A DNA stretch of 6,518 nucleotides, taken from an uncultured Clostridia bacterium. GTDB taxonomy: Bacteria > Bacillota > Clostridia > Oscillospirales > Oscillospiraceae. The notes beneath the pieces are model-generated. The model worked only from the letters and a program-made list of their open reading frames with translations. It was not told the DNA's origin and made no database searches. The DNA lies in the NCBI GenBank assembly GCA_947176425.1, contig CAMWQV010000123.1:1-6518 (forward strand), read 5' to 3'. The translations under genes were made by a program, and so were the position numbers. Positions 1-4,682 of this stretch are shown here, piece by piece (the stretch's first letter is position 1; each line of letters opens with the position of its first letter).

Positions 1-105
1 GAAGATGTTTCCGGTCTCAAAGAAGATGTTTCCGGTCTCAAAGAAGATGTTTCCGGTCTCAAAGAAGATGTTTCCGACCTCAAGAAAGATGTTGCTTTCC
101 TCAAT
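1..105 (+). repeat. 21-bp tandem repeat encoding coiled-coil heptads
   Basis: There are five consecutive 21-bp units. Units 1-21, 22-42 and 43-63 are identical and encode EDVSGLK. Unit 64-84 differs at a few bases and encodes EDVSDLK, and unit 85-105 is more diverged and encodes KDVAFLN. The array starts at the window edge, so more copies may lie upstream. Because 21 bp equals one heptad, gain or loss of a unit keeps both the reading frame and the coiled-coil register. Confidence 0.95.
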
Positions 106-357
106 GATAGAATGGAAGTGGTAGAAAAACGGTCTCGTGAATCCGCAATTTTGCTGGAAACCGATGTTGCCCGTGATCTTAGAAGGCTCTATGAGGGCCA
201 GATTGAGATCAAGCATAAAGTGGATGCTTTGACGGTTGAAGTTCAGCAAAGGGCCCATAAAAGTGACGAGTTTGTATTAGAATCTATTGTAAGCAGACAT
301 AGCGAAGAACTGAAAGAACATGCCCGCAGACTCGAAGCCCTGGAAAACGCGAGCTGA
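1..357 (+). CDS. Coiled-coil protein with heptad repeats, 3' fragment (start outside window)
   Basis: The reading frame is open from the first base and ends at TGA 355-357, giving 118 visible residues. An internal ATG exists at 112, but the frame upstream is open and clearly coding because it holds in-phase repeats, so the true start lies before the window. The first 35 residues are five heptads: EDVSGLK three times, then EDVSDLK and KDVAFLN. Val and Leu sit 3 and 4 residues apart, the a/d pattern of a coiled coil. The rest is highly charged and probably helical, with Leu/Ile/Val-spaced stretches such as RDLRRLYEGQIEIKHKVDAL. No catalytic motif, membrane segment or known domain is visible. 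It lies 32 bp upstream of the HIT gene on the same strand with no terminator between, so the two may be co-transcribed. The function is unknown; a structural or oligomerising role is inferred from the coiled coil only. Confidence 0.85.
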   Translation, partial: EDVSGLKEDVSGLKEDVSGLKEDVSDLKKDVAFLNDRMEVVEKRSRESAILLETDVARDLRRLYEGQIEIKHKVDALTVEVQQRAHKSDEFVLESIVSRHSEELKEHARRLEALENAS

Positions 358-389
358 TTATCCGGCATATACAAAAAGGAGGTACCCCC

Positions 390-734
390 ATGTCCGACTG
401 TCTTTTCTGCAAGATCATATCCGGCGAGATACCCAGCAAGAAAGTCTATGAAGACGATCTCTGCTATGCGTTCTACGACATCGCGCCCCAAGCACCAACG
501 CATTTCCTGGTTGTACCCAAGACGCATATCCAGTCCGTGTCAGCCGTCAACGAGGAAAATGCGCACATCGTAGGCCATATTTTCGCGGTCATCGCAAAAC
601 TGGCTGATGAACTGGGCTTTTCCGGTCCCGGCTACCGCGTTGTCTCCAATATCGGAGAAGCCGGTCAGCAAAGCGTTCCGCACCTGCATTTCCACGTTCT
701 GGCGGGACGCGATATGACTTGGCCTCCCGGCTGA
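390..734 (+). CDS. HIT (histidine triad) family nucleotide-binding protein, Hint-like
   Basis: A 114-residue protein, the usual size for bacterial Hint/HIT hydrolases, which cleave nucleoside phosphoramidates and related purine nucleotides in the cytoplasm. The N-terminus has the family signature CLFCKIISGEIPSKKVYED. The phosphate-binding triad is in the C-terminal segment VPHLHFHVLAGRDMTWPPG, with His98, His100 and His102; His100 is expected to be the nucleophile. Cys4 and Cys7 (CxxC), with His46 and His98, match the zinc-site pattern of Gram-positive Hit proteins. The start is supported by AAAAAGGAGG at 373-382, 7 nt before the ATG. The gene follows the coiled-coil gene closely and ends 10 bp before a hairpin terminator, so it is probably the last gene of its transcript. 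The family call is secure; the physiological substrate cannot be told from sequence. Confidence 0.96.
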   Translation: MSDCLFCKIISGEIPSKKVYEDDLCYAFYDIAPQAPTHFLVVPKTHIQSVSAVNEENAHIVGHIFAVIAKLADELGFSGPGYRVVSNIGEAGQQSVPHLHFHVLAGRDMTWPPG

Positions 735-737
735 TAC

Positions 738-778
738 AAAAAAGGCACAGAGGGAATCTTTTCCCCCTGTGCTTTTTT
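738..778. terminator. Bidirectional Rho-independent terminator between HIT and padR genes
   Basis: Arms 745-754 and 763-772 pair as GCACAG/CTGTGC, then an A-C mismatch, then GGG/CCC, with an 8-nt loop. A T-run (773-778) follows on the plus strand and an A-run (738-743) precedes the stem, so the structure can terminate both strands. The TAA stop of the convergent padR gene (777-779 on the minus strand) overlaps the T-run, so one hairpin ends both convergent transcripts. Confidence 0.9.
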
Positions 779-1094
779 ATGATTGGCTGATTCCCAGTGT
801 TTTGACAATCCGCTGTAATTCTTCCCAATCCGACCGCAATTCTGCCAGCCGTCCCCGGCCTGCATCCGTCAGACGGTAGTATTTTCGGGCCGGGCCGTTG
901 GACACTTCTCCGCGAAACGTCTCTGCCAGCCCTTCCTTGTCCAGACGGCGCAGGACCGCATAAAAAGTGCTTTCGGTAACGTCCGGGAAATAGGCGTGCA
1001 TGGTCTGGATAATGTCGTAGCCATACAGCGGTTTTCCGCAGAGGCATTGCAGCAGACACAGCTCCAAAATTCCTTTTTTTAACTGCGCGTCCAT
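777..1094 (-). CDS. PadR family transcriptional regulator
   Basis: A 105-residue winged-helix regulator of the short PadR type. The opening LKKGILELCLLQCL and the YGYDIIQTM segment are typical of the family. The putative recognition helix is at about residues 41-55 (ESTFYAVLRRLDKEG). The wing is at about 58-76 and contains the GPARKYYRLT motif. A C-terminal dimerisation helix spans about 77-100. Such proteins usually repress their own operon and are relieved by a ligand or a partner protein. The gene starts 3 bp after the stop of the HAAS/DUF1700 membrane gene, and a G-rich stretch (1106-1110) lies 11 nt before the ATG, so translation is likely coupled. It is the second gene of the operon and ends in the shared terminator. 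A palindrome at the operon promoter (1977-1999) is the probable binding site; this is inferred from position and symmetry. Confidence 0.95.
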   Translation of the reverse strand: MDAQLKKGILELCLLQCLCGKPLYGYDIIQTMHAYFPDVTESTFYAVLRRLDKEGLAETFRGEVSNGPARKYYRLTDAGRGRLAELRSDWEELQRIVKTLGISQS

Positions 1095-1097
1095 ACT

Positions 1098-1955
1098 TTA
1101 TACAGCCCCCTTTTTTCCGGCTTTCCAAATAAAGCATAAGAACAGCAGCGTCAGGAAGATACCGAAGACATAAGGCAGCAGACACAGCAGCAGCAGCTGC
1201 GGAACGCGCTCTGCCCCGGCGGAAACATCCATGCCGTGCAAAAGATTCAAAATTCCCCGTATTGCCAGCATAGCCCCTGTTGTATGTACGATCACCGGAA
1301 AATACCGGACAGACGCAGTGCAGGTCCGCCACAGTACCCAGACCAGCAGCAGAACCAAACCAAACTGGCACCATTCAAGGATCGTACCGGTTCGGCGCGC
1401 CAGCGAGTCTCCCCAAAAGGGATATGGCAGATTCCCTATTACACCTTGTATCAGATACTGCGTCAGCGCTTCCAAACCCAGCACGGCCAATATTGGTAGC
1501 GCATACAGTACAGCTTTAGGCCGTGAGGCAGGCGGCAAAAACCGTCCCTCAACTTCGGCCTGTTCCGGACCGTGCAGCAGAACGAACAGTGACAGCATTC
1601 CTGCCGTCAAGAAGAAATAGGTTGCAAATTCCCGTAGAGAGCGGATATAGGAATACCGTAAGATCAGACTCGCACAGGCCAGCAGGAACAGCGCCCCCCA
1701 CCGCACGGCATGACGGATAAAATAGGACCGTCCCTCCGGCATTTCCCGCAGCAGGGCCGACGCTACCGTCTCCGGCGAACCCAGCGCGGCGATCATTGCT
1801 TCATCCGTCCCTTGCCGCTCCCGGCCCAGGGAAAAATGTTCCTCATAGTCCTCCAGAATGTCCCATACCTGTTCTCTTGGAAAATAACGCAGCAGAGCTT
1901 TTCCAAGACGATGCAGGTAGGTATCTTCGGTCTTGGGATTTTCTTTATGCTTCAT
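1098..1955 (-). CDS. HAAS/DUF1700 domain membrane protein
   Basis: A 285-residue protein. The cytoplasmic N-terminal domain (about residues 12-72) has the HAAS/DUF1700 pattern: a helix ending LRYFPREQ, then ILEDYEEHF, then the ALGSPETVASALLREM signature. About five or six hydrophobic segments follow, roughly at residues 84-104, 110-127, 147-168, 193-213, perhaps 218-240, and 252-276, and the tail is basic (KAGKKGAV). DUF1700 proteins are commonly encoded beside PadR regulators and are thought to link membrane state to PadR-controlled expression; the molecular activity is not settled. The start is fixed by GAAAGGAG about 9 nt before the ATG. The leader carries an extended -10 promoter and a palindrome. 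In most such pairs I recall, padR comes first; here the membrane gene is first. No DUF4097-type adhesin is visible next to it. Confidence 0.88.
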   Translation of the reverse strand: MKHKENPKTEDTYLHRLGKALLRYFPREQVWDILEDYEEHFSLGRERQGTDEAMIAALGSPETVASALLREMPEGRSYFIRHAVRWGALFLLACASLILRYSYIRSLREFATYFFLTAGMLSLFVLLHGPEQAEVEGRFLPPASRPKAVLYALPILAVLGLEALTQYLIQGVIGNLPYPFWGDSLARRTGTILEWCQFGLVLLLVWVLWRTCTASVRYFPVIVHTTGAMLAIRGILNLLHGMDVSAGAERVPQLLLLCLLPYVFGIFLTLLFLCFIWKAGKKGAV

Positions 1956-1976
1956 ATTATACGGCTCCTTTCAAAG

Positions 1977-1999
1977 ACTAGTGTTTATTAAACAGTAGT
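1977..1999. promoter_or_regulatory. Candidate PadR operator, 23-bp palindrome
   Basis: The left arm ACTAgTGTTTA and right arm TAAACAgTAGT are symmetric around a single T at 1988. Ten of eleven base pairs match; only g1981/g1995 breaks the dyad. The palindrome lies just downstream of the -10 box of the minus-strand promoter, at about +1 to +23, where a bound dimer would block initiation or clearance. The next gene pair encodes a PadR repressor, so autoregulation is the simplest reading. The TGT...ACA core resembles the ATGT/ACAT dyads known for PadR proteins. The protein-site assignment is inferred. Confidence 0.65.
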
Positions 2000-2006
2000 T
2001 GCCTAT

Positions 2007-2035
2007 AATATAGCATCCTTTTTCTGCCTTGTCAA
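2007..2035 (-). promoter_or_regulatory. SigA-type promoter of the HAAS-padR operon
   Basis: On the minus strand, a perfect -35 TTGACA (2035-2030) is followed by a 17-nt spacer and the -10 box TATATT (2012-2007), preceded by TGC (2015-2013), an extended -10 element. The transcription start would be near 2000, giving a leader of about 45 nt that contains the palindromic operator candidate and the Shine-Dalgarno sequence. Confidence 0.8.
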
Positions 2036-2046
2036 TAGCCGCGCCC

Positions 2047-2085
2047 AAAAAACAAAAGCGCAGGCAGAACACCCGCGCTTTTGTT
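2047..2085 (-). terminator. Rho-independent terminator of yjdF
   Basis: A perfect 11-bp stem is formed by 2051-2061 (AACAAAAGCGC) and 2075-2085 (GCGCTTTTGTT) around a 13-nt loop. Read on the minus strand, the stem runs into a T-run (2052-2047). It starts 9 bp after the yjdF stop codon and sits just upstream of the HAAS-padR promoter, so it insulates the two units. Confidence 0.88.
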
Positions 2086-2094
2086 GGAAAAAGC

Positions 2095-2511
2095 CTAATG
2101 ACCTCTATGTTTTTCCTTTCGCTTTTCCTCGCGAATTTGAAATTTCCGTACTGCATCGGCCTCTTTCCGCTGGCGGGACCGCAGCTTCCGAGCGGTTTTT
2201 GACTGTTCCTGCTGGAGCTTCAAAGCCTGCTGCGCCTTAGTGCCGATTCCGGCGGCAGTCTGTTTTTGCAGCATCCGCTGGCGGCGTTTGGGATTGACGC
2301 GGCGGGAGTGCGGCGGACGGCTCTCCAAGTCCGGGCTGAACTCCAGGGTATCCCAGCGGCTGAGAATATACTCGTATACCTCAAAGTCTTTTGGTTCCGC
2401 GCCGAAGGTGATTTTACAGACGCTGTAGCGGCCTGCGTTAATCCGCTCGAACAGCCCCACCCAGAAGGGGTCCTCGAACAATACAGTAAGACGGGTTTCG
2501 GCAGTTTCCAT
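2095..2511 (-). CDS. yjdF: YjdF family protein (DUF2992)
   Basis: A 138-residue protein from the ATG at 2511. The frame stays open to an ATG at 2556, but that start would place the perfect AAGGAGG (2526-2520) inside the gene. The 2511 start has it at the ideal 8-nt spacing, and the family's conserved region begins there. Residues about 7-60 carry the YjdF pattern: LTVLFEDPFWVGLFER, CKITFGAEPKDFEVYEYIL, then W-x-x-L-x-FSP. From about residue 65 the chain is very rich in Lys, Arg and Gln and probably one long helix (NPKRRQRMLQ ... REEKRKEKHRGH), which suggests nucleic-acid or ribosome contact, but this is inference. The biochemical function of YjdF is unknown. In other Firmicutes the gene often follows the yjdF riboswitch, which senses aza-aromatic compounds, pointing to a role in handling toxic heterocycles. 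A matching structured leader precedes this copy. Confidence 0.9.
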   Translation of the reverse strand: METAETRLTVLFEDPFWVGLFERINAGRYSVCKITFGAEPKDFEVYEYILSRWDTLEFSPDLESRPPHSRRVNPKRRQRMLQKQTAAGIGTKAQQALKLQQEQSKTARKLRSRQRKEADAVRKFQIREEKRKEKHRGH

Positions 2512-2628
2512 GTTGCAGTCCTCCTTTTTGTTTTGCCGCAAGGAACGGACAACCAAAGGAGGCAGGTTACTGTCTGGGAAAGGCCCAGATCCCGGACTAC
2601 CAACCGGGATGTGTTTTTATCCTTGCCG
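2512..2628 (-). promoter_or_regulatory. Candidate yjdF-type (azaaromatic) riboswitch in the yjdF leader
   Basis: The leader between the promoter and the yjdF start is about 117 nt and rich in pairing. On the minus strand, in order: GCAAGGA (2626-2620), a 7-bp hairpin ATCCCGG/CCGGGAT with 8-nt loop (2610-2589), an adjoining 5-bp hairpin CTGGG/CCCAG (2588-2574), CCTCCTTT (2562-2555), TCCTTGC (2544-2538) which closes an outer stem with GCAAGGA, and the Shine-Dalgarno AAAGGAGG (2527-2520). CCTCCTTT is perfectly complementary to the Shine-Dalgarno over 8 nt, so alternative folds can hide or expose it. Location before yjdF strongly suggests the known yjdF RNA family, whose members respond to aza-aromatics. 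I cannot check the consensus here, so family membership is inferred from context and architecture. Confidence 0.75.
2520..2527 (-). promoter_or_regulatory. yjdF Shine-Dalgarno site, fixes start and is the riboswitch target
   Basis: AAAGGAGG on the minus strand, 8 nt before the ATG at 2511. It rules out the longer frame starting at 2556. It has a perfect 8-nt complement in the same leader at 2562-2555, separated by 27 nt. Confidence 0.85.
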
Positions 2629-2634
2629 GGGAGT

Positions 2635-2664
2635 ATTGTAACAAACACGGTCCGGCCATGTCAA
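2635..2664 (-). promoter_or_regulatory. SigA-type promoter of yjdF
   Basis: On the minus strand, a perfect -35 TTGACA (2664-2659) is followed by an 18-nt spacer and a -10 TACAAT (2640-2635). Initiation would be near 2628, right at the 5' edge of the structured leader, which supports both calls. Confidence 0.8.
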
Positions 2665-2754
2665 CTGGACTTTTGTGCTTTTGGGGAATGCATTCTACAC
2701 CTTTTTAGTAGGTAAGTCGAGAAAAATAAAAGGATATTCAGATACATACCAGGC

Positions 2755-2783
2755 TTGCAATTTCCGTCATATTCTGTCATACT
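2755..2783 (+). promoter_or_regulatory. Possible promoter of the deaminase gene
   Basis: A -35-like TTGCAA (2755-2760) is followed by a 17-nt spacer and a -10-like CATACT (2778-2783), preceded by TGT as in an extended -10. The match is partial. A short direct repeat, GTCATATTCT then GTCATACTAC, runs through the spacer and the -10. The divergent arrangement with yjdF requires a plus-strand promoter in this region, which is the main support. Confidence 0.4.
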
Positions 2784-2795
2784 ACAGATACAATG

Positions 2796-2804
2796 AAAAG
2801 GAGG
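2796..2804 (+). promoter_or_regulatory. Shine-Dalgarno site fixing the deaminase start at 2814
   Basis: AAAAGGAGG lies 9 nt before the ATG at 2814. An in-frame ATG at 2793 lies upstream of this site and would make the Shine-Dalgarno part of the coding sequence, so it is rejected as the start. Confidence 0.85.
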
Positions 2805-2813
2805 ATCAAAAAA

Positions 2814-3320
2814 ATGGAGCGGATCAGTAAAGAGGACTACTATTTGGATATTGCGGAGACAGTCACGGAACGGTCAACCTGTCTGCGCCGCTGTTACGGC
2901 GCGATCATCGTGAAAAACGACGAGATCATTTCCACCGGCTACAACGGCGCGCCGCGGGGCCGTAAGAACTGTATTGATCTAGGCTGCACGCGGGAAGCGA
3001 TGAACGTCCCCCACGGACAGCGGTACGAGCTTTGCCGCAGCGTCCATGCGGAAGCCAACGCTATTATCTCGGCGGCACGGCGGGATATGGTTGGCGGCAC
3101 GCTGTATCTGGCGGGCAGAGACGGCGCGACAGGTGAAGTGCTGTACGATCCCGAATCCTGCGCCATGTGCCGCCGGATGATTATTAACGCGGGCCTGTCA
3201 AAAGTGATTACCCGCATTGGTCCTGGGGAACATAAAACAGTGGAAGTTCAGGAATGGATTGAGGAAGACGATTCCCTGCCGGAAAACATTCATATCCAGG
3301 GATTGGGAAAATGTCCATAA
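2814..3320 (+). CDS. dCMP deaminase family protein (ComEB-like)
   Basis: A 168-residue zinc-dependent cytidine/deoxycytidylate deaminase. The catalytic motif is SVHAEANAI, with zinc ligand His78 and proton shuttle Glu80. The second half of the site is SCAMCRRMIINAG, with Cys116 and Cys119 as ligands; the usual Pro before the first Cys is Ser here. N-terminal ISKEDYYLDIAETVTERSTC and TGYNGAPRG are typical of dCMP deaminases, which convert dCMP to dUMP for dTMP synthesis in the cytoplasm. Extra cysteines at 23, 53, 58 and 74 could form the second, structural zinc site known in some members. Length fits the single-domain family. The gene stands alone between the divergent yjdF and galM. Riboflavin-type and tRNA-type deaminases are less likely given the spacing between the HAE and CxxC motifs and the N-terminal motifs. 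Substrate, dCMP versus a related nucleotide, is not proven. Confidence 0.92.
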   Translation: MERISKEDYYLDIAETVTERSTCLRRCYGAIIVKNDEIISTGYNGAPRGRKNCIDLGCTREAMNVPHGQRYELCRSVHAEANAIISAARRDMVGGTLYLAGRDGATGEVLYDPESCAMCRRMIINAGLSKVITRIGPGEHKTVEVQEWIEEDDSLPENIHIQGLGKCP

Positions 3321-3338
3321 AAAACATCAAAACAGTAC

Positions 3339-3367
3339 TTGTTTTTACCGGAAAAAAACAGTATACT
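3339..3367 (+). promoter_or_regulatory. Probable galM promoter
   Basis: A -35-like TTGTTT (3339-3344) is followed by a 17-nt spacer and a good -10 TATACT (3362-3367). Transcription would start near 3374, about 50 nt before the galM ATG. The -35 is weak (TTG only). It lies in the gap after the deaminase stop and overlaps a short A/T dyad (3329-3345). Confidence 0.5.
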
Positions 3368-3426
3368 GGAAAAGCTGATTTTCAGACCGCCCTGCACAGG
3401 AGCAGAAAAGAAGGAGGATAAGCTTA

Positions 3427-4461
3427 ATGGCAGTACAAAGAGAGCCTTTTGGAACAACAAAAGACGGACAAACCGTAGAGAAGCTGACCTTACGGTGCGC
3501 CGCAATGGAGGCGGAAGTGCTTACCTACGGCGCGGCGCTGCGGACGCTCCAGACGCCGGACCGCAACCGGGAACCGGTCGACGTGGTGCTGGGCTACGAC
3601 AGCGTCAGCAGCTACGAGGACAACGGCGGTTTTCTGGGTGCGGTGGTCGGCCGGTATGCCAACCGCATCGCAGGCGCAAGCTGTGTGATTGGCGGCAGGC
3701 GCGTCCCGCTCACCCCCAACGAGGGCCCCAAACAGCTGCACGGCGGTCCGGACGGGTTCCACAAACAGGTCTTTTCGGTCCGGCAGACCGGGGAGTGCGC
3801 CGTCACCCTGACCCATACCTCCCCCGACGGAACGGGCGGCTTTCCCGGTACGCTGACCCTGGAAGTTACTTACGAACTCACGGAACAGGCTCTGGTCCTG
3901 CGCTACGAGGCCGCCACCGACCAAACAACCTACTGCAATATCACCAACCACAGCTATTTCAATCTCAACGGCGGCGGGGACGCGATGCGGCATCTGCTCT
4001 GGCTGGCGGCAAGCCGGTATACGCCCGTCGGCCCTGACAGCATCCCCACCGCAATGGCCCGTCCCGTAGCGGGCAGCCCCTTTGATTTTACGGCGGAAAA
4101 AACCATCAGCAGAGACATCAACGCCGACGACCAGCAGCTGCGCAACGTGGGCGGCTACGACCATAATTTTGTCCTGGACCCCGCCCAGGGCCTGCGCCGC
4201 GCCGCACGGCTCACAGGAGACCGCAGCGGCATCATTATGGAAGTCTGGACGGACAAGCCCGGCCTCCAGCTTTACACCGCCAACATGCTGAGCATCTCCG
4301 GACGGGGCAAACGCGGCGCCATCTACCGTCCCCGGCAGGCCGTGTGCTTGGAATCCCAGTTCTTCCCCGACAGTCCTAACCATCCTGAATGGGGCGATAT
4401 TCTGCTCCGCCCAGGCAAACGCTACGACTATACCACCGAGTTTCGCTTCTCCCATACATAA
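3427..4461 (+). CDS. galM: Aldose 1-epimerase (galactose mutarotase)
   Basis: A 344-residue protein of normal GalM length that interconverts alpha and beta anomers of galactose, glucose or related aldoses in the cytoplasm. Family motifs appear in order: VVGRYANRI (Arg76), QLHGGPDGFHK (His105), TNHSYFNL with the catalytic acid His175, GGYDHNFVL with substrate-binding Asp245, and LESQFFPDSPNHPEW with the catalytic base Glu309. All key residues are present, so the enzyme should be active. AAGGAGG at 3411-3417, 9 nt before the ATG, supports the start. No other Leloir-pathway gene (galK, galT, galE) or sugar transporter is in the window, so it may work with genes elsewhere. Base composition is clearly GC-richer than the neighbouring surface-protein gene. 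The exact sugar preference cannot be read from the sequence. Confidence 0.97.
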   Translation: MAVQREPFGTTKDGQTVEKLTLRCAAMEAEVLTYGAALRTLQTPDRNREPVDVVLGYDSVSSYEDNGGFLGAVVGRYANRIAGASCVIGGRRVPLTPNEGPKQLHGGPDGFHKQVFSVRQTGECAVTLTHTSPDGTGGFPGTLTLEVTYELTEQALVLRYEAATDQTTYCNITNHSYFNLNGGGDAMRHLLWLAASRYTPVGPDSIPTAMARPVAGSPFDFTAEKTISRDINADDQQLRNVGGYDHNFVLDPAQGLRRAARLTGDRSGIIMEVWTDKPGLQLYTANMLSISGRGKRGAIYRPRQAVCLESQFFPDSPNHPEWGDILLRPGKRYDYTTEFRFSHT

Positions 4462-4547
4462 TTTTTTCTCAACTGGGAACTTCTTCCGGCGCCCCTGCGT
4501 CTATCTGATCAGAGGGGGAAAGGCGGTGATTAACAAATCTTAAAAAA

Positions 4548-4580
4548 TGATGCAACTTTGATGCAATTTTGAAACCGTTT
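4548..4580 (+). repeat. 11-bp-period direct repeats upstream of the surface-protein gene
   Basis: TGATGCAACTT (4548-4558) is followed directly by TGATGCAATTT (4559-4569) and a degenerate third unit TGAAACCGTTT (4570-4580). The spacing is one helical turn, as in some transcription-factor direct-repeat sites. A weak -35-like TTGAAA (4569-4574) overlaps the last unit, without a convincing -10. The site lies in the 221-bp gap between galM and the surface-protein gene, where no clear galM terminator is visible. Confidence 0.5.
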
Positions 4581-4616
4581 TTTCACATTGCTCTGATATG
4601 GTTCTTTTGTTAGACA

Positions 4617-4643
4617 GTTCCATCAGGGCCTGACCCCCGGAAC
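4617..4643 (+). other. Possible 5'-leader hairpin before the surface-protein gene
   Basis: GTTCC (4617-4621) can pair with GGAAC (4639-4643), enclosing an inner TCAG/CTGA stem (4623-4626 and 4630-4633) with an asymmetric C-rich bulge. No T-run follows, so it is not a terminator. It ends about 40 nt before the start codon, and may stabilise the mRNA or be incidental. Confidence 0.3.
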
Positions 4644-4682
4644 GTACCTCTATCTTTTAGGAAGGAAGGAAAGGATACTACT

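Noticed and set aside
1..105. CRISPR-like array
   Set aside because: The units are contiguous 21-bp repeats without spacers and are in frame with a coiled-coil protein.
589..1374. Minus-strand open frame of 261 codons crossing the HIT gene, the terminator and the padR/HAAS junction
   Set aside because: It overlaps three well-supported features in another frame, runs through a terminator hairpin, and its product is Arg/Gly/Ala-rich without any motif.
2512..2556. Longer yjdF start at ATG 2556
   Set aside because: It would place the perfect AAGGAGG and part of the leader inside the coding sequence; the ATG at 2511 has ideal spacing and matches the family N-terminus.
2220..2648. Minus-strand frame overlapping yjdF and its leader
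   Set aside because: It is out of frame with the recognisable YjdF protein and would start inside the promoter.
3329..3345. A/T dyad AAAACAG/TTGTTTT after the deaminase stop as a terminator
   Set aside because: The stem is almost all A-T with a 3-nt loop and only a short T-run, and it overlaps the -35 region of the galM promoter; too weak to call.
3490..4455. Long minus-strand open frame of 321 codons opposite galM
   Set aside because: It lies entirely within galM, which has all catalytic motifs and a strong Shine-Dalgarno site. The antisense frame is a by-product of GC-rich codon use and shows no recognisable domain.
4491..4517. CCCCT/AGGGG pairing downstream of galM as a terminator
   Set aside because: Only 5 bp around a 16-nt loop and no T-run follows on either strand.
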